From CAYTUI01 sp964441335 (lineage in GTDB: Bacteria; Patescibacteriota; Patescibacteriia; UBA1558; 2-01-FULL-52-15): a DNA stretch of 47,774 bases. A program made the position numbers and the translations under genes. The DNA lies in the NCBI GenBank assembly GCA_964441335.1, contig CAYTUI010000004.1:1-47774 (forward strand), given 5' to 3'. The number at the start of each line of letters is the position of its first letter. The stretch's first letter is position 1. This document shows positions 33,036-40,927 of the stretch, piece by piece. The notes beneath the pieces are model-generated. The model was not told the DNA's origin. It was given only the letters and a program-made list of their open reading frames with translations, and made no database searches.

Positions 33036-33935
33036 TTAGCTATTTTTTCTTCGTCTATTCCAGAAGACTAAAATCGGAGAGGCGATAAAAATTGATGAGT
33101 AGGTTCCAATAATGATACCGATTATTAGGGTGGCTATAAAGTGCTTAATGGTCTCTCCTCCAAAGAAGAAAATGGCCAAAAGAACCAGTAATGTCGTTAA
33201 GGAGGTGTTGATTGATCTTGACAGGGTGGCATTAATGCTTGTATTTACCACTGCATCAAACTCATCAATGTCCGCTCTTCGTAAAGTTTCTCTGGTTCTG
33301 TCAAAAGTAACAATTGTGTCATGTACTGAAAATCCTAAGATGGTCAGTAGGGCTGTAATGAATAAGGAATCAACTCCCCAACCGGTGTAATGTGAAATTA
33401 TGGCGTAAAGTCCGACTACAATTATTAAATCGTGAATTAAGGCAATGATCGCGGCGACTCCGTACATCCAGGAGGCCACCGGCTTGGACACTTTTCTAAA
33501 AGCATAGGCGATATAAGCGATAATCGCCAAAAGCACGATAATGATTGACCAGATAGATTTCATTTTAAGCTCGTTACCGATAATCGGTCCGATTGATTCA
33601 AAGCGATCTTCGCGAAATTGATTTTCAGGCAGACCTTCTTTTAATTTAGTCAAAATATTCTGATGCTGATCTTCGGTTATGGTTCCGGATCTGATTATAT
33701 AGCCTGCATCGCCGGCTGGCTGTAATTGCGCGTTGGCGATTCCGGCTTCCTGAATCAGAGTACTGACCTTACTCATTTCGGGACGGTTACTGTCAAAAAT
33801 AATTTCAACCAAACTGCCGCCAGTGAAATCAATGCTTAGATTCAAACCCCAAAGAAACAGGGCTACGATGCCGGTTGCCGCGATGATTGCTGATATGCTA
33901 ATCCAAATTTTTGATCGGCCGATAAAATTAATCAT
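33036..33935 (-). CDS. secF: protein translocase subunit SecF
   Basis: 299 aa, six membrane segments. SIDFTGGSLVEIIFD marks the first periplasmic domain. DSLFITALLTILGFSVHDTIVTFDRTRE, FDAVVNTSINATLSRSINTS and the final GTYSSIFIASPILVFW are family blocks. With SecD it uses the proton gradient to complete protein export. Its start overlaps secD by eight bases. Confidence 0.96.
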   Translation of the reverse strand: MINFIGRSKIWISISAIIAATGIVALFLWGLNLSIDFTGGSLVEIIFDSNRPEMSKVSTLIQEAGIANAQLQPAGDAGYIIRSGTITEDQHQNILTKLKEGLPENQFREDRFESIGPIIGNELKMKSIWSIIIVLLAIIAYIAYAFRKVSKPVASWMYGVAAIIALIHDLIIVVGLYAIISHYTGWGVDSLFITALLTILGFSVHDTIVTFDRTRETLRRADIDEFDAVVNTSINATLSRSINTSLTTLLVLLAIFFFGGETIKHFIATLIIGIIIGTYSSIFIASPILVFWNRRRKNS

Positions 33936-35673
33936 TGTTTTGAGCCTCCTTTACTTTTCTGACACCAAATAACCAGTGGGCATTGGCGATAGTTTTATTC
34001 TGAATAATTAATTTTAGGAAAATACGGCTGACAAAAATGGCAGAAAACATACTGATTAAAATACCCAGGCCCAACGTCAGAGCAAAACCTTTAATGATAG
34101 ATGAGCCAAACCAGAAAAGGATAAAGGTCGTTATTAAACTGGAGACGTTGGAATCTCTGATGGATAACCAAGCGCGGCTGAACCCATGATTAATAGCTGT
34201 TGCCAGTGACTCGCCGTCGCGCAACTCCTCCTTTAATCTTTCAAATATCAAAACATTGGCGTCAACAGCCATGCCAATAGACAATATGAAGCCGGCGATG
34301 CCTGCTAAGGTCAAAGTAACCGGAATAAGTTCAAATAAACCTAGCGCTAAAACTGTGTAAATAATTAAGGCACAGACTGCAATTAAGCCCGGCAAACGGT
34401 AATACAATATCATGAATACAGCGACTAAAATTAAACCAATCAAGCCGGCGTAAAGACTCTTTTCCAAAGAAATTTTTCCCAGCGTTGCTCCGACGGTCTG
34501 TTGACTGATTAATTGAATAGATACCGGTAAAGCCCCGGCGTTAAGTCTTTGGGCCAGCATTTTGGCTTCCTCTAAAGAGAAGTTGCCGGTAATTTCCGCC
34601 TGTCCGCCGCTAATTTGCGCCTGCACTGTTGGCGCGCTGATTAATTCATTATCCAGAAATATACCCACCTGATTGCCAATATTTCGTCCGGTAATTTCAT
34701 CAAACAGCTGTGCCCCTTCAGTATTAAAGGTCAGGCTGACGACCGGCATATTAGTTTGCCCGGTAAAAGTTACGGTCGCCCGCTTTAATTGCTTACCTGT
34801 CAGCTGGGTAGGTATCCAATTCAAATTATTATTATTGTCGGCGGTGGCAATTTTTTTCAGAATGTGTTCTCCCCTAACTTCCAATGAGCCGTCTTCAGCG
34901 GTTCTGCTTTCAACTCTTTTTATTACATGATAGCCGAAAGCTGTTTCCACAATTTCAGGATAAATTTCGCCGTCCTTAAGCTTGTCAAATAAAACTGCGT
35001 CAAATTCCGGCACAAAAGCGCCCTTCTTGGCAAAACCCAAATCGCCGCCATTAGCAGTACTGCCGGGATCTTCACTATTATCTTTGGCCAGCTGTTCAAA
35101 ATTAACGCCTGCTAGAGCCTGTTTTAATATATCTTCAGCTTTTTTCCTTTGATCATCATTAAATTTACCAAGTTCAGAAGTAGTTTTTTCTGCTGTTGGT
35201 TGAGCTGGTTGAGTCTTGTCCAGTTCTTTAAATTCCAATAAAGGTGTTTCGCCAATCAACTTAATGGCTTGATTTACATCTGTAACGCCCGCTAATTCAA
35301 CGATGACGCGATAATCAGAGCCGGATCTAGTTGTTTGAACAACCGGTTCCGCGACACCATAGGCGTTTACGCGACGTTCAATCACATCTCTAACTCCCTC
35401 AACTGCGGCAGATTTTTCGCTCTCGCCCAGCTGACTGGTATCAGCTTGGTAGACTAAATGAGTTCCGCCTTGTAGGTCTAAACCAAGGTGGGGGTAAAAT
35501 TGATTGAAGAATCCACTAGCCGGCCAGCCGTCTGGAAATTTTGGCCAGGCTACACCAAAGAAAAAAATCGCCAGTATTAAGACGCCAGCGAAAACAAGCC
35601 TGGTCTTAGTAATATCACTAAGGCCTTGGCTTTCATTATTTTTATGATATTTGGATACGTATTTAAACGCCAT
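33928..35673 (-). CDS. secD: protein translocase subunit SecD with inserted parvulin-like domain
   Basis: 581 aa. SecD blocks: LGLDLQGGTHLVYQAD (64-79), RDVIERRVNAYGVAEP (95-110), the membrane half with SIGMAVDANVLIFERLKEEL and a C-terminus of several helices. Between about residues 172 and 275, in the first periplasmic domain, lies a rotamase-like segment: KAEDILKQALAGVNFEQLAK, DNSEDPGSTANGGDLGFAKK, AFGYHVIKRVE. These match the PpiC/parvulin order except that the strand normally at the start (HIL) appears at the end (VRGEHILKK, 267-274), as in a circular permutation. The domain would act on chains as they leave the translocon. It overlaps secF by eight bases. Confidence 0.95.
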   Translation of the reverse strand: MAFKYVSKYHKNNESQGLSDITKTRLVFAGVLILAIFFFGVAWPKFPDGWPASGFFNQFYPHLGLDLQGGTHLVYQADTSQLGESEKSAAVEGVRDVIERRVNAYGVAEPVVQTTRSGSDYRVIVELAGVTDVNQAIKLIGETPLLEFKELDKTQPAQPTAEKTTSELGKFNDDQRKKAEDILKQALAGVNFEQLAKDNSEDPGSTANGGDLGFAKKGAFVPEFDAVLFDKLKDGEIYPEIVETAFGYHVIKRVESRTAEDGSLEVRGEHILKKIATADNNNNLNWIPTQLTGKQLKRATVTFTGQTNMPVVSLTFNTEGAQLFDEITGRNIGNQVGIFLDNELISAPTVQAQISGGQAEITGNFSLEEAKMLAQRLNAGALPVSIQLISQQTVGATLGKISLEKSLYAGLIGLILVAVFMILYYRLPGLIAVCALIIYTVLALGLFELIPVTLTLAGIAGFILSIGMAVDANVLIFERLKEELRDGESLATAINHGFSRAWLSIRDSNVSSLITTFILFWFGSSIIKGFALTLGLGILISMFSAIFVSRIFLKLIIQNKTIANAHWLFGVRKVKEAQNND

Positions 35674-35682
35674 ACGGAAAGT

Positions 35683-35710
35683 ATTCTAGCAGGATTTGGT
35701 AAATAATCAA
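35683..35710 (-). promoter_or_regulatory. secDF promoter (near-leaderless)
   Basis: TTGATT (35705-35710), 16 bases ending TGC, TAGAAT (35683-35688) on the minus strand; the -10 ends nine bases before ATG 35673. Confidence 0.68.
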
Positions 35711-35733
35711 GTGAATAAGTGAGCTTAAAAATA

Positions 35734-35762
35734 TTGACAGAATTTAAATAATATTGTAATTT
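35734..35762 (+). promoter_or_regulatory. promoter of the 35818 gene
   Basis: TTGACA (35734-35739), 17 bases, TAATTT (35757-35762). It is 23 bases from the divergent secD promoter. Confidence 0.6.
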
Positions 35763-35817
35763 CAAATGTTCATGAGTTCATTTCAATGTCTCAACACTAT
35801 CACAGGAGGTGTGTTCC

Positions 35818-36462
35818 ATGAGTCCACTTTCGACAGTTTTTTGCCTATCGCTGATCTTTCTGGCGATTACGGTCGTATTCGGGCTAGGCCTTTTCAGTAT
35901 GGCTATGAGGATCCGACAGGCGCTTCTGGCCGGAGCAGTGGTAGGTGGCTTCGCCATTTGCCTGATTTATGGGCTTGGCTTGAAGGAGGTGAAGGCCGGC
36001 TCGTTGCTTGTTGATACCTCTAGAGCGCTGGATAGTCAGGTAGTCACAATCTATCGAGAGAATCAACACATCTTCGATGGCGATGGGAGGCTGTGCGAAC
36101 CATATAGGATTGTGGAAACCGATAGCATGCAGACAACCGCAGGCATAATTGTCCACCCGATCACCGATAATCCCAAGGTCCGCGACCTGCGATGTCAGGT
36201 GGAGATTGCTCTGCCACCACTTGATGACCGCTCTGATTGGAATTCCATGTTGGTTGAGTTGAATGGCGATGAACCCGCAACTTACGCCAAGCGCTTGATG
36301 TACGAATTCGCCGAAAAGCGAAGTCGGGAGTTGAGCCAGTTCTACAATCCGTTGGATGACGGACAGCAACAGAAATTCCGGTTCATGGTAGAGGATGATC
36401 TGACGCATCCGCTACTTCAGGCCGGGTTAGGGTTCAAGACGGCTCGTTTTGACCTCAACTAG
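35818..36462 (+). CDS. membrane protein of unknown function, SD-led
   Basis: 214 aa from ATG 35818, eight bases after AGGAGG (35803-35808). Two membrane segments (about 5-28 and 35-55) are followed by a soluble domain of about 155 residues with mixed strands and helices (VEIALPPLDDRSDWNSMLVE, then ATYAKRLMYEFAEKRSRELS). Orientation by the positive-inside rule (MRIRQ between the helices) would put both ends outside. No family is recognised. GC content is well above that of the secD and dehydrogenase neighbours. It is a single gene with its own promoter and terminator. Confidence 0.75.
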   Translation: MSPLSTVFCLSLIFLAITVVFGLGLFSMAMRIRQALLAGAVVGGFAICLIYGLGLKEVKAGSLLVDTSRALDSQVVTIYRENQHIFDGDGRLCEPYRIVETDSMQTTAGIIVHPITDNPKVRDLRCQVEIALPPLDDRSDWNSMLVELNGDEPATYAKRLMYEFAEKRSRELSQFYNPLDDGQQQKFRFMVEDDLTHPLLQAGLGFKTARFDLN

Positions 36463-36476
36463 GTCCTGGCATCAAG

Positions 36477-36517
36477 AGCGCCCCCTATGCGTAAAGCAAT
36501 GGGGGCGCTTTCATTTT
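36477..36517 (+). terminator. intrinsic terminator of the 35818 gene
   Basis: A perfect 9-bp stem AGCGCCCCC/GGGGGCGCT (36477-36485 with 36501-36509) followed by TTCATTTT. Confidence 0.88.
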
Positions 36518-36579
36518 AATGCAGGTCGCGACTTGCATGTACAGCGGGTAAGAAATATTTATAAGTTCTGAATCAATTG

Positions 36580-37413
36580 CTATTCCCCATACACGCCCCT
36601 TAGCAAATCCGCGTCTTTATTGGTGTCCTTGAGAAGTTTCAGGTTTTTATTGATAGTTGCTTCCAGCAAATTAATTCCTTCCGTATCCCCTACTTCTTTG
36701 GTATACAGTTTCCTGAAAGCCTCAAAATCTTTGATAAAGCAATGTCCGCCGGCGCCACGACCGCTTTTATGGATTGGATCCAGATGCGTGCGGCCAATTC
36801 TTTTGTCCGCGGCCATGCCATTTTTAACAACTTCATAATCAATACCGAGCTTTTGGCACAGGTCATAGAGCATATTGATATAGACAACCTTATAATAAAA
36901 CCAATTGTTACCGCCGTATTTAATCATTTCAGCTTCCTCGGCGCGCATTATTTCTTCGTATGGCGCCGGCGGCAATAAACTCATCACCTGTCCGCTGACT
37001 TTAAACGCTTCGTCAGAGGCATAACCGATAATATTCCTGTCAGGATTGGAAACGTCATACATGGCAGTGGCTTCTGTTAAAAATTCCGGACTGAATAAAA
37101 TATAGCTGTCGGGAAATTTTTGTTGCATCTTTCTGGTGGTGCCGGGTAAAATTGTGGACTTAATTAAAGCAATTTTGCCTTTGCCGATTAAGGACAGAAC
37201 TTCTTCCAGAATGCTGTGGTCAAAACCATCAGGAGTGGTTGGCGTGGGAACGGCAATGTAAACCAAGTCGCAGTCAGCGATTTTTTCCTTATTGATCTGG
37301 AATTCCGGCTCCTTGCCGTAGCGGATAATTTCATAATGTCCGCGTTCCTGATACCAGTTGGCATAGTGTTTACCAATCCAACCTTGCCCGATAAAACCTA
37401 TTTTCTTAATCAT
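36580..37413 (-). CDS. short UDP-glucose/GDP-mannose dehydrogenase family protein
   Basis: 277 aa, against about 430 for full enzymes. The Rossmann domain has GFIGQGWIGK (6-15) and VYIAVPTPTTPDG, and IKSTILPGTT is the NAD-site strand. The central helical domain has LFSPEFLTEATAMYD and ends with the catalytic-cysteine block GRGAGGHCFIKDF (218-230, Cys225). The C-terminal UDP-binding Rossmann domain is absent, without a frame for it downstream. Full members oxidise UDP-glucose or GDP-mannose to uronic acids; this short form may use another substrate or a partner. It probably supplies sugars for surface polymers, but it is not next to the polysaccharide locus. Confidence 0.82.
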   Translation of the reverse strand: MIKKIGFIGQGWIGKHYANWYQERGHYEIIRYGKEPEFQINKEKIADCDLVYIAVPTPTTPDGFDHSILEEVLSLIGKGKIALIKSTILPGTTRKMQQKFPDSYILFSPEFLTEATAMYDVSNPDRNIIGYASDEAFKVSGQVMSLLPPAPYEEIMRAEEAEMIKYGGNNWFYYKVVYINMLYDLCQKLGIDYEVVKNGMAADKRIGRTHLDPIHKSGRGAGGHCFIKDFEAFRKLYTKEVGDTEGINLLEATINKNLKLLKDTNKDADLLRGVYGE

Positions 37414-37453
37414 GATAGTAAAAAATTAGTTAGTTGATAGTAGTTTAAAATTT

Positions 37454-38128
37454 TTAGCCGTATTTTTTCAGGAAATCTTCTCTGGTCATGCTGGCATCTC
37501 GCAAATCTCTTTGCTCTTCATCCTGATATAACTGTCCGGTTTCGTCCGGAGGTATGTCTATGACTTTAAAGCCCAGCCGTTCCAACAATTTCGGATTCTT
37601 CGCCACTATCCAAGAAGAAACTCCACTTACCTTCTCTATTTTTTCATCTGCCTTTACTATTTTTGCGATTTTGTGAAGGCCTTCCCGCAAAAGACTTAAT
37701 TTATCCTTCATAGCAGTCGCTTCGTTAGGCGGAATGTGAAGTTCTAAAATGCCATCTTTTATACTATATGCAATAAGCTGATTGACGGGAATAATATCAT
37801 GAGCTTCTAAAAAAATTTGTCTGGCGACTATCTCAAATTTGTCCGGGTGGTCAACTTTCAAATCAGCGATTGGTTTCAAAATTTCAAATATCTTATCTAT
37901 AAATTCCTGCTTATCTGACGTTTGACAGATTTTTTCTAGCTCAAGTAATACCTGCTCAATTGGGTTGCTTAAGTATTCCGAAGAGTTTGCAATTCCGCGT
38001 CGTATTTCTGCAAACCTTTCCTGACCTCCTCCGGAATCGAAAATATCTGCCAAAGAATCACGAACTCTATTATATATAGCCTCTCTGGCCTCTGCCTTTG
38101 GATCAATTTGTGGTATTTCCTGATTCAT
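37454..38128 (-). CDS. hypothetical protein, cytoplasmic, acidic
   Basis: 224 aa from ATG 38128. The frame also opens at a TTG (38149), which would lie upstream of the predicted RNA start. The N-terminal half is helical and charged. The part from about ILELHIPPNEATAMKDKLSL to SSWIVAKNPKLLERLGFKVI looks like a compact alpha/beta domain; the run SWIVxxxPxLLxxLGF recurs in CPR proteins of unknown role. The C-terminus ends in a charged helix (REDFLKKYG). No signal peptide or membrane segment. Function unknown. Confidence 0.65.
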   Translation of the reverse strand: MNQEIPQIDPKAEAREAIYNRVRDSLADIFDSGGGQERFAEIRRGIANSSEYLSNPIEQVLLELEKICQTSDKQEFIDKIFEILKPIADLKVDHPDKFEIVARQIFLEAHDIIPVNQLIAYSIKDGILELHIPPNEATAMKDKLSLLREGLHKIAKIVKADEKIEKVSGVSSWIVAKNPKLLERLGFKVIDIPPDETGQLYQDEEQRDLRDASMTREDFLKKYG

Positions 38129-38152
38129 TTGATCGGTTTTAATAACCAAATT

Positions 38153-38181
38153 ATCTTAGCACAAGTGAATAATTGCGCCAA
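38153..38181 (-). promoter_or_regulatory. promoter of the 37454 gene
   Basis: TTGGCG (38176-38181), 17 bases ending TGC, TAAGAT (38153-38158) on the minus strand. Confidence 0.62.
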
Positions 38182-38190
38182 ATGATGATA

Positions 38191-38220
38191 TTGACCTAAA
38201 ATAAATAGTTATGCTAATTT
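38191..38220 (+). promoter_or_regulatory. promoter of the acyltransferase-like gene
   Basis: TTGACC (38191-38196), 18 bases ending TGC, TAATTT (38215-38220). Only nine bases separate it from the divergent promoter. Confidence 0.6.
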
Positions 38221-38262
38221 ATGGCCACTGTACCTTTCACCCTCGTTCAAAGGAGAAGTCGT

Positions 38263-39186
38263 ATGTCTACGGAAGAACGCGCTACCGCGAAGTTGGACGA
38301 AAGTCCTAACGGCCGGCCGTCCTTCCAAGGATGGCTAAAGGCCTCTGGCCTTAGACTTTTCAAGATCTCTCTGCCGGTTCTTCGGCCGCTCGGTTGGATC
38401 GGTTTCAAGCTGACTCAGCCGGTAGCCATAATAATTGGGTTGCTGTTTTTTTGGAATGTCTTCTGGCGTAAGAATCGCATGATTGTCTACGGACGGGAGA
38501 ATCTACGGCACGGGACGTCGGGTAACATGCTGCTGTCTGAGCACTGGTCAATGATAGACTCCTTCATGCTGTCTTCTCTCTATGGCTTCCGTGCCTATTG
38601 GCAGCAAGCCATACTCTTCTACAGCCTGCCGGCCGCTAATAATTACTTTAACAGCTGGTGGATGCGGCTGGTGATGGCTTACTACAAGACCATTCCGGTC
38701 AAGGCCAGTGAAAAAGGCAGGAGAAGGGACGCGGCTGCCCTGCTACGATCCATTGATGTTTTGGGGCACGCCAATCTTAGCATCTTCTATGCCGGCACCA
38801 GGCAAAGGCCCGGGGTTGTCTATCAGGCGATTCGTGGCACGGCAGTTATTCTGTTGAAAGCCAAGAACGCTAAAGGAATGACCCCGATTGCTTTCACCGG
38901 CATGGATGAAGTGCAACCGTACCGTAAGGCGCCGGGCGATCCTCCGGCTACGCAGTTCGCCAAGCATCCGCACCTAGACTGGATTCTCGGTCACTACAGC
39001 GGTAAGACTATCAGGGTCATGATCGGGAAACCGATTCCCATCGCTGATCTGTGGATCATCTACAACCGAGCAGATACTGCCGGTCTCGACGGCTATCAAG
39101 CTGTGGCAGACCACATGGCTAAAGCAGTCGTTGACACACGTTTGCGGCTACTCGTCATATCGAACTCCCCCACTCACGAAAGTTGA
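38263..39186 (+). CDS. PlsC-like acyltransferase family protein, SD-led and GC-rich
   Basis: 307 aa from ATG 38263, with AAAGGAG seven bases upstream. A hydrophobic segment (about 48-68) precedes SEHWSMIDSF, which holds the HX4D acyltransferase motif (His94, Asp99). Further blocks are RLVMAYYKTIPVKAS (motif II region) and IFYAGTRQRPG (174-184), which matches motif III FPEGTR except that the usual Glu is Ala178. MTPIAFTGMD fits motif IV. Such enzymes move fatty acyl chains onto glycerol phosphate or related acceptors at the membrane. The changed motif III suggests a different acceptor or loss of activity. A single gene with own promoter and terminator. Confidence 0.78.
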   Translation: MSTEERATAKLDESPNGRPSFQGWLKASGLRLFKISLPVLRPLGWIGFKLTQPVAIIIGLLFFWNVFWRKNRMIVYGRENLRHGTSGNMLLSEHWSMIDSFMLSSLYGFRAYWQQAILFYSLPAANNYFNSWWMRLVMAYYKTIPVKASEKGRRRDAAALLRSIDVLGHANLSIFYAGTRQRPGVVYQAIRGTAVILLKAKNAKGMTPIAFTGMDEVQPYRKAPGDPPATQFAKHPHLDWILGHYSGKTIRVMIGKPIPIADLWIIYNRADTAGLDGYQAVADHMAKAVVDTRLRLLVISNSPTHES

Positions 39187-39204
39187 ATGGGGGAGTTTTC
39201 TTTT
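39164..39204 (+). terminator. intrinsic terminator overlapping the acyltransferase stop
   Basis: A perfect 9-bp stem ACTCCCCCA/TGGGGGAGT (39164-39172 with 39188-39196), then TTTCTTTT. The left arm lies within the last codons. Confidence 0.88.
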
Positions 39205-39220
39205 ATCAGTAATGAAAGTA

Positions 39221-39586
39221 TTATTTTCGTTCGCGACTATGAAACCACATTTCCAGGTTGTCATTTGGAAATCTTGGCACCACGTGAAAGTGAATATGCA
39301 TAACGCTCTGTTCCGCATCTTTGCCACTGGCATGCATGATGTTGATGCCGGTGGCCCGATATTTCACTGTCAAATCTTTGGCAATTTTTTGGCAAACAAC
39401 CATTAATTTTTGTAAAACATCCGCTGGTATTTCAAAAATATTCGCGTAATGTTTTTTTGTAATGACCAGCGTGTGGCCTTCACTAACCGGATATTTATCA
39501 GGAAAAGCTAAAATTAAATCGTCTTCATATATTATCTCGCGTTGTTCAGCCTCTTTCGTGGCTATTGCACAGAAAATACAACTCAT
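39221..39586 (-). CDS. HIT family nucleotide hydrolase/transferase
   Basis: 121 aa. MSCIFCAIATKEAEQREIIY has the zinc CxxC of many bacterial HIT proteins. YEDDLILAFPDKYPVSEGHT follows, and the histidine triad is HIHFHVVPR near the C-terminus, the catalytic nucleotidyl site. Members hydrolyse AMP-lysine-type or dinucleoside phosphates. It follows the Nudix gene by ten bases and is probably in the same transcript. Confidence 0.94.
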   Translation of the reverse strand: MSCIFCAIATKEAEQREIIYEDDLILAFPDKYPVSEGHTLVITKKHYANIFEIPADVLQKLMVVCQKIAKDLTVKYRATGINIMHASGKDAEQSVMHIHFHVVPRFPNDNLEMWFHSRERK

Positions 39587-39596
39587 GGCAATATGA

Positions 39597-40091
39597 TTAT
39601 TTTATTAACTCCTCTATCCACAAAGGTGTGGTGGGCAAAAAGCTATCAGGTTTTTCGGCAATCATTTTTAAAAGCTCTTGTTTGTCGAACCACTTTATTT
39701 CAGCAACTTCGCTACTGTCAACATTGAACTGTTCAAGGTCATTGTCTAAAGTAAGTAAAAAATAGTGAAGAAAATAGGGATGCTGGCCGTCAATAAAACG
39801 CTTCGGCCCGATTTGAGGCTTAATATTCTCTAAACCGATTTCTTCAGCGGTTTCTCTGATTACATTTTCCAAATAGCTCTCGTCTTTATCAACGGTTCCA
39901 GCTGCGGCAGGCCCCCACATATTAGGATGAACTTTTTTAGTTGCTAGTCGCTTGGCCAGAAGTATTTGGCCCTTACTATTGGTAATCCATAAAGCAGCGA
40001 CACGAAAAATATCTCCTGGCGCTAAGGACTGACGATCTTTATAGCCGATAATTTCATCATGTTTATCTACGATTGGAATGATTTCTGCCAT
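39597..40091 (-). CDS. Nudix hydrolase, isopentenyl diphosphate isomerase-like
   Basis: 164 aa. It starts MAEIIPIVDKHDEIIGYKDR, the start pattern of IPP isomerase-like Nudix proteins. The Nudix box runs from AGTVDKDESY to RETAEEIGL, with the Glu residues needed for magnesium. The substrate is a diphosphate compound but cannot be told; in bacteria such proteins often clean up nucleotides rather than make isoprenoids. The start overlaps the DUF559 gene by 29 bases. Confidence 0.92.
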   Translation of the reverse strand: MAEIIPIVDKHDEIIGYKDRQSLAPGDIFRVAALWITNSKGQILLAKRLATKKVHPNMWGPAAAGTVDKDESYLENVIRETAEEIGLENIKPQIGPKRFIDGQHPYFLHYFLLTLDNDLEQFNVDSSEVAEIKWFDKQELLKMIAEKPDSFLPTTPLWIEELIK

Positions 40092-40443
40092 GATTATTTA
40101 TAATTTTTAACCTCATGTCCTCTAAAACCCCGTCAATGTTAGTTAGGACGTCGCTGTTCCAGTAACGGAGAACTTGAATATTTAGTCTTCGCGCATACTC
40201 TGTTTTAATTCTATCATATTCAACAGAATCCAGATGTTGAGAACCGTCTAATTCAATAGCCAGCTTGAGTTTACAGCAGTAAAAGTCAAAGATATAATTT
40301 CCGATAGAGTGTTGTCGTCTAAAGCGATACCCAAGAAAGCGTTTATTTCTAAGTCTTCCCCACAGAATTGATTCTGGTAAAGTCTGCTCTATTCTTAATT
40401 GACGGCGATATTTTTGATACTCAGGACTAGTGAAAACTCTCAT
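40063..40443 (-). CDS. DUF559 (Vsr-like) endonuclease-fold protein
   Basis: 126 aa. PESILWGRLRNKRFLGYRFR, FDFYCCKLKLAIELDGSQH and IQVLRYWNSDVL are the hallmarks of DUF559, a PD-(D/E)XK-like fold related to very-short-patch repair endonucleases; the Glu-x-Asp-Gly of the second block is the likely metal site. Many copies occur in CPR and other genomes without known role. The last ten residues are encoded by the overlap with the Nudix gene. ATG 40443 lies seven bases after a -10 box, so the mRNA should be leaderless. Confidence 0.9.
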   Translation of the reverse strand: MRVFTSPEYQKYRRQLRIEQTLPESILWGRLRNKRFLGYRFRRQHSIGNYIFDFYCCKLKLAIELDGSQHLDSVEYDRIKTEYARRLNIQVLRYWNSDVLTNIDGVLEDMRLKIINNHGRNHSNRR

Positions 40444-40450
40444 AACAAGG

Positions 40451-40479
40451 AATATAATAATTAGTTCCCTGTTATTGAA
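40451..40479 (-). promoter_or_regulatory. promoter of the DUF559-Nudix-HIT genes (leaderless)
   Basis: TTCAAT (40474-40479), 17 bases, TATATT (40451-40456) on the minus strand; the -35 touches the edge of the inverted-repeat element. Confidence 0.5.
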
Positions 40480-40603
40480 ATCCCCTCCGGCCTTCAGCCA
40501 CCTCCCCTTTTCAAGGGGAGGGAGACTATCCCACTTAATTCCGCTAATTATAGTCCCCGACCTAACCTCCCCTTGAAAAGGGGAGGAATTGAAGGAGGGG
40601 ATT
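40479..40603. repeat. inverted-repeat element (MITE-like), 125 bp
   Basis: Ends are AATCCCCTCC (40479-40488) and its complement (40594-40603). Each half has its own hairpin, CCTCCCCTT/AAGGGGAGG, at 40501-40521 and 40567-40587. The right end supplies the stop codon of the ASCH gene. No open frame inside. Confidence 0.8.
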
Positions 40604-40927
40604 ATTTATGTAACATAAAGTTTATCATCTTAACAACCGATTCCAGTGTTACTCTATCGCCATAATATGATCGGTATTCCTCAAACATTTTTTTCTTATT
40701 TTCAAATTTTTCGTGTCCGTTAAAGTCACTGTCATTAATCTCTCCCAGAGCTTTTTCCTTGATAGAAACGATAACAGCAGTCGCAAATTGTTCCCCCGTT
40801 TCTTTATTAATGAGGCTTAAATCATCCCCGACAATCAAATATTTATCATCAAATAACCGCCAGGTAGCGGTTTTTTCTCCAGAGATAATTAGGGAGATTA
40901 AATTTGGTGTGAATTTGAGTTGCTCAT
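40602..40927 (-). pseudogene. ASCH domain protein, apparent frameshift at codon 2
   Basis: The frame from about 40922 down to 40602 reads QLKFTPNLISLIISGEKTAT, then WRLFDD, GDDLSLINKETGEQFATAVI and GHEKFE: a complete ASCH domain (PUA-like fold, RNA-binding or nucleoside amidohydrolase relatives), with the GEKTxTWR signature. The only ATG that fits, at 40925-40927, overlaps the preceding stop (TAATG) but is in another frame that ends after nine codons. One extra A after ATG (ATGAAGCAACTC instead of ATGAGCAACTC) would give MKQLKFTPNL, the expected start. It is therefore either a one-base deletion, an assembly error, or unusual initiation; an ATG at 40838 (MIVGDD) would give only a truncated protein. 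Confidence 0.75.

Noticed and set aside
35884..36408. 174-codon minus-strand frame opposite the 35818 gene
   Set aside because: Same reason: no ribosome site or promoter, and the plus-strand gene is well supported.
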